NCBI GenBank assembly: GCA_946479825.1
Contig: CAMLHU010000016.1
Span: forward strand, 1-15,664
Length of the DNA stretch: 15,664 nt
Direction of reading: 5' to 3'
Origin: an uncultured Gemmatimonadota bacterium
Lineage (GTDB): Bacteria; Gemmatimonadota; Gemmatimonadetes; Gemmatimonadales; GWC2-71-9
A program made the translations under genes and the position numbers. The notes under the pieces were generated by a model, which did not search any database, was not told the DNA's origin, and saw nothing but the letters and a program-made list of their open reading frames with translations. Shown here piece after piece: positions 7,526 to 14,850 of this stretch. Every line of letters starts with the position of its first letter. Position 1 is the first letter of the stretch.

Positions 7526-9334
7526 TCAGAACTTGATGCCGCCGGGCAGGGCCCCGCGCGTGAGGTCCTGCACCCGGCTTTCGAGCTGCTTCCGTTGGGC
7601 CTCGAGCGCCGCCTTGGCGTCGGCCACCTGCTGCTGCGCCTTGGCCTGAACGTCGGCCACCCGGGCCTTCGCCTCCGCGATCTTCGGCCCGACCTGCTTG
7701 TCCACTTCCGCCCGGGCCCGCGCCTCGGCGGCCTTCGCGGCCTCGCCGACCAGCTGGGAGACCTGCTTCGCGACCGCGTCGCCGACGTTGGAACTGAGCT
7801 CGAGCGTCGGCGCGGACAGCGTGCCACCCAGCTTCGCGTCCAGCCTGAGCGTCCCGACGCCCCGCAGCACCTTCCCCACCACCTGCTCGACCGGCGTCTG
7901 CGCGTGGGCGGAGTCGGGCACCCACTGCACCGACGGCGCCTCGACGGTCCAGCGTCCGCGGAGCTGGTCGCCGGCCAGCGCGAAGCTGAACGACGCCGAG
8001 CCCTTGCCGGGGCGGGCGGAGAACGGCAGGCCCGGGAGCGCGAAGCCGGGGAGCTCGAACCCCGCCACCTGCCCCGCCGCGCTGTCGAACGCCGTGGCCC
8101 TGGTGTGGTCCAGCAGCCCGGCCACGCCGAGCGTGAGCGCGGTCCCGCCCGTGAGCGTACCACCGCCCTTGAACGTGGCGGGCTTGCCGTAGAGGGCCGG
8201 GTCGGAGGTGACCCCTTCGATCATGCCGCTGAAGGCGTTGGCCCGCGCGTCGGCCCCTCCGAACGAGAAGCTCGCGTCGGCGTGGCGCAGCAGGAACGTT
8301 GGGAGCCGGCCGAGCTCGGGAAAGCGGACCGTGGTCCCCGCCATCCGGGCGCGCTTCGGGCCCGGCTGCTTGCGGGGAAGGAGCCCCGGCGGGATGTACC
8401 GGCGGGCGGTCGTGGTCCAGTACACCGCCTGCTGGAACCGGTCGGTGGCCATCCGGCCGAAGAGCGCGGCGCTCACGTCCGCCGGCGAGATGGTCGGCAG
8501 CTTGAGGAGGCCCCGCGCGAAGGCGTAGTCCTGCTGCCGCGCCGCGTCGAGCGCCCGGGCGCCGTCGGCCAGCGCCGCCGTGCCCGACGTCACCCGCTGC
8601 TGCAGCGCGTCCACCCGCGCCTCGGCGGCCTTGATGCGGTCGAGCCCGCGCCGGGCGTCCTGCACCGCCGCCTGCACCCCCGCGACGCCGGCGCTCGCCA
8701 CGTTCACCTTGGCGAGCCGGTCGGCCAGCGCCCGCGAGGAGTCGATGACCGGCGGCAGGGCGAGCGAGTCGTACGCCGTCGAGACCGCGCGCTGGACCGA
8801 GTCGCCCCGCGCCGCCAGCGCCGTGGCCGCCTGGACCGAGCGGAGCTGCGTCGGGTCGAGCACCAGCGCCTTGATCGTGTCCGCCGGGGTGAGGCGCAGG
8901 ACCGGCACCGCCACCTTCGCCGCGAACGCCTTGGCGCTCGCCAGCACGCTCGTGCCGGTGTCGGCGCCCGGCACCGGGCGCGCCGGCACCTTCCGGGGGG
9001 CGCCGAACCGGAGCCCGGCGAGCGACGCCTGGTCGATGACCACCTTCTTCTCGAACAGGACGGCGGGGTCGATGTCGAGCACGATCCGGTCCGCCTCGAA
9101 GGCGTCGTGGGTCAGGTCGCTCGCGTTGGCGACCGCCAGCCCGTCGAGCTCGACTGAGCCCTTGAGCAGGCGGATATGGAACGCCCCGAGGTCGACCTGG
9201 GCGCCGGCCACCCTGGTGCCGACCGCGACCACTGCCCGGCGGCCGAGCGCGTCGGCGAAGAGCCACCAGCCGAGGACGATGAGCAGGAGGAAGAGCGCCA
9301 GCGGAACGATCGCCTTCCAGCGGAAGAGTCGCAT
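7526..9334 (-). CDS. TIGR03545 family protein (AsmA-like, envelope)
   Basis: 602 residues. Begins MRLFRWKA and a single membrane helix (about 8-28, IVPLALFLLLIVLGWWLFADAL), followed by an AsmA-like stretch: VGTRVAGAQVDLGAFHIRLLKGSVELDGLAVAN, EADRIVLDIDP and KKVVIDQASLAGLRFGAPRK. This layout and wording match what I know of TIGR03545. The middle has Ala/Arg-rich helices likely to form coiled coils (around VQDARRGLDRIKAAEARVDALQQRV). The rest is a large, probably beta-rich domain with repeated GxLxxG-type segments. The final 75 residues are again a long charged helix (EAAKAAEARARAEVDKQVG onwards). Function is unknown; by analogy with AsmA-like proteins it may act in the periplasm anchored to the inner membrane. 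It starts 7 nt after the TIGR03546 stop, with GGAG overlapping that gene's end. Confidence 0.88.
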   Translation of the reverse strand: MRLFRWKAIVPLALFLLLIVLGWWLFADALGRRAVVAVGTRVAGAQVDLGAFHIRLLKGSVELDGLAVANASDLTHDAFEADRIVLDIDPAVLFEKKVVIDQASLAGLRFGAPRKVPARPVPGADTGTSVLASAKAFAAKVAVPVLRLTPADTIKALVLDPTQLRSVQAATALAARGDSVQRAVSTAYDSLALPPVIDSSRALADRLAKVNVASAGVAGVQAAVQDARRGLDRIKAAEARVDALQQRVTSGTAALADGARALDAARQQDYAFARGLLKLPTISPADVSAALFGRMATDRFQQAVYWTTTARRYIPPGLLPRKQPGPKRARMAGTTVRFPELGRLPTFLLRHADASFSFGGADARANAFSGMIEGVTSDPALYGKPATFKGGGTLTGGTALTLGVAGLLDHTRATAFDSAAGQVAGFELPGFALPGLPFSARPGKGSASFSFALAGDQLRGRWTVEAPSVQWVPDSAHAQTPVEQVVGKVLRGVGTLRLDAKLGGTLSAPTLELSSNVGDAVAKQVSQLVGEAAKAAEARARAEVDKQVGPKIAEAKARVADVQAKAQQQVADAKAALEAQRKQLESRVQDLTRGALPGGIKF

Positions 9335-9341
9335 CGTCGCG

Positions 9342-9863
9342 TCACTCCGGCCGGAAGAGGCGGTACAGGTTGTACACCTGCGACCCGACGATCGCCTTGT
9401 AGAGCCGCGATCCCATCACCTTCTGGCCGATGGTGGCCCGGTAGCGCACCACCCCCCACCGGAACAGCAGCACGAGCGGCACGAACAGCACCAGCCAGGT
9501 GACCAGGCTTCCGAGCACCACGGTGTTGTTGAAGTTGGTGAGCGGCACCACCGGCGCGTTGGCGAGTCGGGTCCAGAACGGGGTGAGCCCCGGTGAGTCG
9601 ATCAGGAGCCAGCGCCCGACGCGGTCGAACACCGGGTCGAGCGCGAAGCCGACCGGCACCGAGAGCGCCCAGCCGAGCATCCCGGCGCCGAACGAGACGT
9701 TGAGCAGGAAGAGCAGGACGAAGATGAGGACGGTGCTGAGGTTCATCAGCGGGATGAACCCCAGCGCCACGCCCAGCGCCATCCCGACGGCCACCTGGCT
9801 GGGCGAGCCGTCGGAATGGAGCGTCTTGAACAGCGACTGGACCAGCTTGAGGATCGCGAGCAT
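9342..9863 (-). CDS. TIGR03546 family inner-membrane protein
   Basis: 173 residues with several membrane helices (QVAVGMALGVALGFIPLM, LSTVLIFVLLFLLNVSF, MLGWALSVPVGFALDP, VVLGSLVTWLVLFVPLVLLF). The conserved TNFNNTVVLGSLV segment and the tail RLYKAIVGSQVYNLYRLFRPE match TIGR03546, a family related to DUF2062 membrane proteins. In my knowledge TIGR03546 and TIGR03545 genes occur as a pair; here they are adjacent with 7 nt between them, which strengthens both calls. Function unknown. ATG at 9863 has GAGGG 4-5 nt upstream and lies 18 nt after the peroxiredoxin stop, so the two are probably cotranscribed. Confidence 0.9.
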   Translation of the reverse strand: MLAILKLVQSLFKTLHSDGSPSQVAVGMALGVALGFIPLMNLSTVLIFVLLFLLNVSFGAGMLGWALSVPVGFALDPVFDRVGRWLLIDSPGLTPFWTRLANAPVVPLTNFNNTVVLGSLVTWLVLFVPLVLLFRWGVVRYRATIGQKVMGSRLYKAIVGSQVYNLYRLFRPE

Positions 9864-9881
9864 TGGCCCTCGTGGGGGCGG

Positions 9882-10433
9882 TCAGCGCCGCGGGGCGGCG
9901 ATGGCCGTCAGCGCGGAGTCGAGCTCGGTGTAGGCCGTCGGGTCGATCTCGCGGAACGGCGCCGCGCGGTAGGCGATGCGCCCGTCGGGCCCGACCACGA
10001 AGAGCGTCCGGTTGTCCACGTGATACTGCTCGTTCCGCGCGCCGTAGAGCTTGCCCACCGCGCCGGTCGAATCGCTCAGGAAGCGGAACGGGAACCGGCT
10101 CTCGCGGGCCCAGTTGGCGAGCGTGGTGTCGGGGTCCACGCTGATCGCCAGCAGGACCGCCTTCTTGCCGTTACCGAAGAGCTGCGCGTACTGATCACGG
10201 TACGCGTCCATTTGGACCGTTCACCCCTTGGTCCGCGCCTTGAAGAAGAAGGCGAGGACCACCGTCTGCCCCTTGAAGTCGCTGAGCCGGACCGGCGCCG
10301 GCAGGAGCCCATCCTTCGTGGCGCCGGGCAGGGTGAAGTCCGGCGCCGTCGTGCCCACCGCCAGCGGCGCCTGCGCCGCCAGCGGCAGCGCAGCCAGGCA
10401 GGCCGCCGCCAACGCCATCACGAATCGCTTCAT
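9882..10433 (-). CDS. Secreted peroxiredoxin-like selenoprotein (in-frame TGA read as Sec at residue 71)
   Basis: Thioredoxin-fold peroxiredoxin of the AhpC/TSA (BCP-like) type, expected to reduce peroxides outside the cytoplasm. Read through one TGA (10223-10221), the frame gives 183 residues: a signal peptide (MKRFVMALAAACLAALPLAAQ), the N-terminal VGTTAPDFTLPGAT and LSDFKGQTVVLAFFF, then KARTKG-TGA-TVQMDAYRDQYAQLF. The rest is normal peroxiredoxin sequence (AISVDPDTTLANWARE, FRFLSDSTGAVGKLYG, NRTLFVVGPDGRIAYR). BCP-type proteins have T-x-G-C-T-x-Q here, so TGA stands exactly at the peroxidatic cysteine and keeps the T68-x-x-U71 pair; the family arginine is R142. The predicted mature part has no cysteine, so Sec would be the only redox centre (a 1-Sec enzyme). 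A SECIS-like hairpin follows the TGA. ATG at 10433 has a strong AGGAGG 4 nt upstream. First of four tightly spaced genes. The alternative is a single nonsense mutation of TGC/TGT. Confidence 0.85.
10185..10223 (-). promoter_or_regulatory. Candidate bacterial SECIS element, including the Sec TGA codon
   Basis: On the minus strand, TGA (10223-10221) is followed by 14 nt. Then comes a perfect 7-bp stem, CGCGTAC (10206-10200) with GTACGCG (10191-10185), closing an 8-nt loop CGTGATCA (10199-10192). The loop begins 21 nt after the TGA and has G at its second position followed by U. As I know bacterial SECIS models, they expect a stem-loop inside the coding region with the loop about 16-37 nt after UGA and a G among the first two loop bases, so this fits. 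A smaller stem, GTCC-AAAT-GGAC, lies between. Confidence 0.7.
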
Positions 10434-10465
10434 TCTTCCTCCTGTCCCGGTTCGTCCGCTCCCCC

Positions 10466-10537
10466 CTCACCTCTCACCTCTTACCTCTCACCGCTCACCC
10501 CGTTCACCATTCACCCTTCACCGTTCACCGCTCCACA
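10466..10537 (-). repeat. Degenerate 7-bp tandem repeats at the 3' end of the sorbosone-dehydrogenase-like gene
   Basis: Plus-strand units: CTCACCT, CTCACCT, CTTACCT, CTCACCG, CTCACCC (10466-10500), a CG spacer, then TTCACCA, TTCACCC, TTCACCG, TTCACCG (10503-10530) and a degenerate CTCCACA. In the sense of the minus-strand gene the units are NGGTGAA (four) then NGGTRAG (five), nine of nine carrying TGA or TAA. The gene's last codons and its stop (10518-10520) lie inside the array. A 29-bp part (10500-10528) recurs at 13558-13586 with one mismatch. Confidence 0.85.
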
Positions 10538-11753
10538 CCACCCTCCACACCTTCGCCCCCGCATCCGTTCCGATATATAGCGCCCCGTCGGGCCCGACCG
10601 CCACGCCGCAGGGCCGGAAGGTCACTCCCGGGCGCGCCGTGGCGAAGGTGGTGTACCCGCCGGCGGGCTTGCCGTTCGCGAACGGGATATACACCACCCG
10701 GAATCCCGCCTGGGGGAGCGGGGCCCGGTTCCACGAACCGTGGAACGCGAGGAAGGCGCCGCCGCGATACGCCGCCGGGAACGCCGTGCCGGTCGAGAAC
10801 GCGAGCGACATCGGGGCCCAGTGCCCCGGGAAGCCGATCGCCGGCATCGCCTTGTCGCCGCAGCGGTCGGTCCGCCGCCCGTCGCCCCCGTACTCGGGTG
10901 CGGTGACCTTCTTCCCCTGCAGCTCGTCGTAATAGCAGTACGGCCAGCCGTAGTCGGCCCCTTCCGGCACCGGCCCGAACTCCTCCGCCGGAAGCTCCGC
11001 GTTGAGCGAATCGCTGAAGCCCCAGTTGTCGCCGAGCTGGTCGCGGCCGTGGACCGCCATCCAGAGCATCCCGGTCGTGGGCTCGAAGGCGAACGCCTCC
11101 GGGTTCCTGAGCCCGGTCGCGTAGCGGTGTCCGTCGCCCGGGCCCTGGCCGGTCCGCGCCGCGGCGAAGCTCCAGATCCCCGCCCGCACCTCGAGCTCGC
11201 GGCACGGGTCGATCCCCGGCGAGCGGCGCCGACGGTCCTGGCGCTGGCAGCTGTTGGTGGCGGACCCGAAGTCCACGTACACGGTGCCGTTCCGCACCGC
11301 GATCGGCTTGGCGTTGTGGTTGCCGTAGTCGGGCAGGTCCTGTGCTACGACTTCGGGTGCGCCGGCGGGGCCGAGCTGCCCCGGCGTCCAGCGGTAGCGC
11401 AGGATCCGGTCGTCCGGCGCGTAGTAGAGCCAGCCGTCGGCCCAGGCGATCCCGGTCCCGCCGTCGGGGCCGAATGAGCGCTCGAGGTCGGCGTGCCCGT
11501 CGCCGGTAGAATCGCGCAACAGGATGACGCCCCCCTGCAGCCGGGCGCCGACGACGTCGCCGTTGGGGAGCACGGTCAGGTGGCGGATCGGGCCGACGCT
11601 GTCGGCGAAGAGCGTGGCGCAGAAGCCGGCCGGGAGCACGAGCCCGGCGTTGCCCGGATCGCACGGCGGCGCGGCGCGGTGGCGGGCGAAGGCCGCCGCC
11701 GAGACGGCGGCGAGGATGGCGATCAGCGGGGCGGCACGACGGGTTCGCGACAT
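10518..11753 (-). CDS. Secreted sorbosone-dehydrogenase-like beta-propeller protein (PQQ-dependent sugar dehydrogenase superfamily)
   Basis: 411 residues. A signal peptide (RTRRAAPLIAILAAVSAAAFA) is followed by a six-bladed-propeller type sequence: LPAGFCATLFADSVGPIRHLTVLPNGDVV, LLRDSTGDGHAD, GTGIAWADGWLYYAPDDRILRYRW, HNAKPIAVRNGTVYVDFGS, ATGLRNPEAFAFEPTTGMLWMAVHGRDQLGDNWG, GADYGWPYCYYDE, AFHGSWNR and CGVAVGPDGALYIGTDAGAKVWRV. These are typical of soluble glucose/L-sorbosone dehydrogenase-like proteins, which oxidise sugars in the periplasm with PQQ. The substrate and PQQ use cannot be told from sequence alone, and many relatives are uncharacterised. Eight or more cysteines suggest disulfides. 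ATG at 11753 has GAGG 5 nt upstream. Its last residues (GER) and stop codon are formed by a 7-bp tandem repeat. The next gene on the strand, the peroxiredoxin, begins 84 bases downstream across that repeat. Confidence 0.85.
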   Translation of the reverse strand: MSRTRRAAPLIAILAAVSAAAFARHRAAPPCDPGNAGLVLPAGFCATLFADSVGPIRHLTVLPNGDVVGARLQGGVILLRDSTGDGHADLERSFGPDGGTGIAWADGWLYYAPDDRILRYRWTPGQLGPAGAPEVVAQDLPDYGNHNAKPIAVRNGTVYVDFGSATNSCQRQDRRRRSPGIDPCRELEVRAGIWSFAAARTGQGPGDGHRYATGLRNPEAFAFEPTTGMLWMAVHGRDQLGDNWGFSDSLNAELPAEEFGPVPEGADYGWPYCYYDELQGKKVTAPEYGGDGRRTDRCGDKAMPAIGFPGHWAPMSLAFSTGTAFPAAYRGGAFLAFHGSWNRAPLPQAGFRVVYIPFANGKPAGGYTTFATARPGVTFRPCGVAVGPDGALYIGTDAGAKVWRVVWSGER

Positions 11754-11776
11754 CGGGGCCTCGGAAGGGTCTGCTC

Positions 11777-11820
11777 AATATATAGTGCGCCCGGACCGGT
11801 CCCCGCCCTGATTACATTAT
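11777..11820. promoter_or_regulatory. Divergent promoter region between the sorbosone-dehydrogenase-like gene and ettA
   Basis: Two AT-rich patches stand in a GC-rich 74-bp gap. TATATT on the minus strand (11782-11777) could be the -10 box of the minus gene (start of transcription near 11770, leader about 17 nt with GAGG). TACATT on the plus strand (11813-11818) lies 9 nt before the ettA ATG and may be its -10 box. I see no good -35 box for either. Confidence 0.4.
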
Positions 11821-11827
11821 CCGCCCT

Positions 11828-13500
<1,673 letters not shown>

Positions 13501-13504
<4 letters not shown>

Positions 13505-13528
13505 ACGGTCAACGGTAAGGAGTGAACG
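13501..13528 (+). repeat. 7-bp tandem repeats at the 3' end of ettA
   Basis: Four units, GTGAACG, GTCAACG, GTAAGGA and GTGAACG, run directly from the ettA stop codon, which is the TGA of the first unit (13502-13504). Three of the four units keep TGA or TAA. They belong to the same family and have the same orientation relative to their gene as the repeats at 10466-10537 and 13561-13624. The last unit forms the outer part of the hairpin at 13522-13565. Confidence 0.8.
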
Positions 13529-13565
13529 GGCTGTCGGTCGCGATCTCGGCCGGCAGCCCGTTCAC
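13522..13565. terminator. Long hairpin between convergent genes, built partly from the 7-bp repeats
   Basis: GTGAACGGGCTGTCGG (13522-13537) pairs with CCGGCAGCCCGTTCAC (13550-13565): 16 bp with one G-U wobble and a 12-nt loop. It lies between ettA (+) and the convergent gene ending at 13619, so it is a likely two-way terminator, though neither side has a T-tract. The outer bases of both arms come from repeat units, the inner part is unique GC-rich sequence. Confidence 0.65.
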
Positions 13566-13624
13566 CATTCACCCTTGACCGTTCACTGTACCCCCGCTCA
13601 CCTCTTACCGCTTACCGCTCAGCG
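13561..13624 (-). repeat. 7-bp tandem repeats at the 3' end of the probable outer-membrane protein gene
   Basis: Plus-strand units TTCACCA, TTCACCC, TTGACCG, TTCACTG (13561-13588), an 8-bp interruption, then CTCACCT, CTTACCG, CTTACCG, CTCAGCG (13597-13624). Read in the sense of the minus-strand gene they are the same NGGTRAG and NGGTGAA classes as at 10466-10537. The last unit provides the gene's TGA (13621-13619). Confidence 0.82.
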
Positions 13625-14794
13625 CTGCCCGCCCCCCAACCTCACCCCGAACGGCACCGTCGCGATGATCCGGTAGGAATAGTCGAGGCCGACGCCGCTG
13701 ATGGCGTCGGTCTTGATGTTGTCGTTCTGGTGCAGCCGGAGCTCGGTGTCGATCGTGGTGCCGCCGCGGAAGTGGAACCGCTTGAGGAAACCGAGCTCGG
13801 CGTAGAACCGGTCGAGCTTGAAGTAATCCGGCTTGTACCCGATCGACTCGTAGTTCCCGTCCCCCTCCTCGGCGTGGAACCCGTGGCCGGTCCAGACGAT
13901 CGCCACGATGTCCAGCACGTTCCCCGGCGCGACCGTGGCGCGGAAGTAGTTGCCGTAGCCCTTGTCGGGGTAGCTCTTCGCCTCGAGGGTGTCGAGGTAT
14001 CCGTCGCTCCCCGCCCGGAAATAGGCGAGCTCGCTCCGGCCCAGCACCGGCAGCGAGTCGGACAGCCGGAGGCCGAGCGCGGCGGCGTGGTTGTTGGCCA
14101 CGGTCTCGCCGGCGTTGTACAGCTGGCCCCCGCGGTGCTTGCCGTGGAGCTGCCCTTCAAGCGTCAGCCAGGAGGTGAGCGCCTGACGCGCCACGATCCC
14201 GTAGTCGAAGATCTCGCGGCTGGTCGGCGTGTTGAGGTGCTGCCAGTTGAGGAAGAACTCCCCCTGGAAGCGGCGTCGCCGCTCGATCCACTGCACCCCG
14301 TACTCCACCGGTCGGCTGATGTCGAGCCGCATCTCGTAGAGCGGCTCGATGAGCCCGTGGCGGTCGCGGGTCTCGAGGGTGCCCATCACCCCCATCCCGT
14401 GCACGGTGTGATACCGGAACGAGAGGACCGGCCGGACCGGGCTGAACGTGGTGGTGTCCTCGCCGTGGAGCAGCAGGGCGTGGGTCTGGTCGAAAAAGTC
14501 GGCCGAGCCGAACTGATGGTTGACGAAGACCCCCGCCTGGACCTCGATCCGCGGCTCGGGCCGGTACGAGACGACGCTCCAGAGCTGGGCGCCCAGCAGC
14601 GTCTCGCCGGTGGTGTACGGGCTGAAGAACTCGGTGTTGTCGCCGTAGGCGATGAACCGGTTGTTCCAGTCGATCGCGCCGGTGCGCCCGGCGGCGCTGT
14701 CGGCCGGCGGAGCGGCGGCGGTGTCGGCGGGCAGCTGGGCCACGGCCGGGGCCGCGGCGAGGATGAGCGCGAGCGGAAGGATGCGGCGGAGCAT
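13619..14794 (-). CDS. Probable outer-membrane beta-barrel protein, family not recognised
   Basis: 391 residues. A Sec signal peptide (MLRRILPLALILAAAPAVAQ) is followed by a low-complexity Ala/Pro/Asp linker (LPADTAAAPPADSAAGRTG), then a body of alternating polar and aromatic/hydrophobic strands: FIAYGDNTEFFSPY, LGAQLWSVVSYRPEPRIEVQAGVFVNH, RPVLSFRYHTVHGMGVMGTLET, WIERRRRFQGEFFLNWQHLN, LTLEGQLHGKHRGGQLYNAG, ELAYFRAGSDGY and FHFRGGTTIDTELRLHQNDN. This pattern suits a porin-like barrel in the outer membrane, but I do not recognise the family and no substrate is implied. The C-terminus (VPFGVRLGGGQR) does not end in the classic aromatic barrel signal. The ATG at 14794 has no Shine-Dalgarno; TACCTT lies 8 nt upstream. 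The stop codon is part of a 7-bp repeat. Transcribed alone, divergent from aguB. Confidence 0.72.
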   Translation of the reverse strand: MLRRILPLALILAAAPAVAQLPADTAAAPPADSAAGRTGAIDWNNRFIAYGDNTEFFSPYTTGETLLGAQLWSVVSYRPEPRIEVQAGVFVNHQFGSADFFDQTHALLLHGEDTTTFSPVRPVLSFRYHTVHGMGVMGTLETRDRHGLIEPLYEMRLDISRPVEYGVQWIERRRRFQGEFFLNWQHLNTPTSREIFDYGIVARQALTSWLTLEGQLHGKHRGGQLYNAGETVANNHAAALGLRLSDSLPVLGRSELAYFRAGSDGYLDTLEAKSYPDKGYGNYFRATVAPGNVLDIVAIVWTGHGFHAEEGDGNYESIGYKPDYFKLDRFYAELGFLKRFHFRGGTTIDTELRLHQNDNIKTDAISGVGLDYSYRIIATVPFGVRLGGGQR

Positions 14795-14802
14795 GGGCGG
14801 GA

Positions 14803-14843
14803 AAGGTAAACGTCTCGTCCCCGGGCCGGGATTCGCTTAGTTT
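14803..14843. promoter_or_regulatory. Divergent promoter region with two candidate -10 boxes placed for leaderless transcripts
   Basis: Minus strand: TACCTT (14808-14803) ends 8 nt before the ATG at 14794. Plus strand: TAGTTT (14838-14843) ends 7 nt before the ATG at 14851. Neither gene has a Shine-Dalgarno. If these are -10 boxes, transcription would start at or next to each ATG. No convincing -35 boxes are visible. Confidence 0.4.
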
Positions 14844-14850
14844 TTCCCGA

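Noticed and set aside
6176..9157. Very long open frame (993 codons) on the plus strand
   Set aside because: It lies opposite the M61 and TIGR03545 genes, is composed of Arg/Gly/His/Val-rich repeats typical of antisense frames in GC-rich DNA, and shows no domain.
9882..10211. A separate short gene starting at the internal ATG at 10211
   Set aside because: It would be a peroxiredoxin lacking its N-terminal strands, active site and signal peptide. The codons between the TGA and this ATG (T-V-Q) are in frame and match the family, so it is the rest of the same gene.
9882..10433. Frameshifted or decayed peroxiredoxin pseudogene
   Set aside because: The frame is unchanged on both sides of the TGA, the only anomaly is at the catalytic position, conserved residues are intact downstream, and a SECIS-like hairpin is present. 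A one-base nonsense mutation remains possible but is less economical.
10466..10537. CRISPR array or minisatellite within a coding gene
   Set aside because: Units are only 7 bp with no spacers and no cas genes; it is a short tandem repeat, mostly outside coding sequence.
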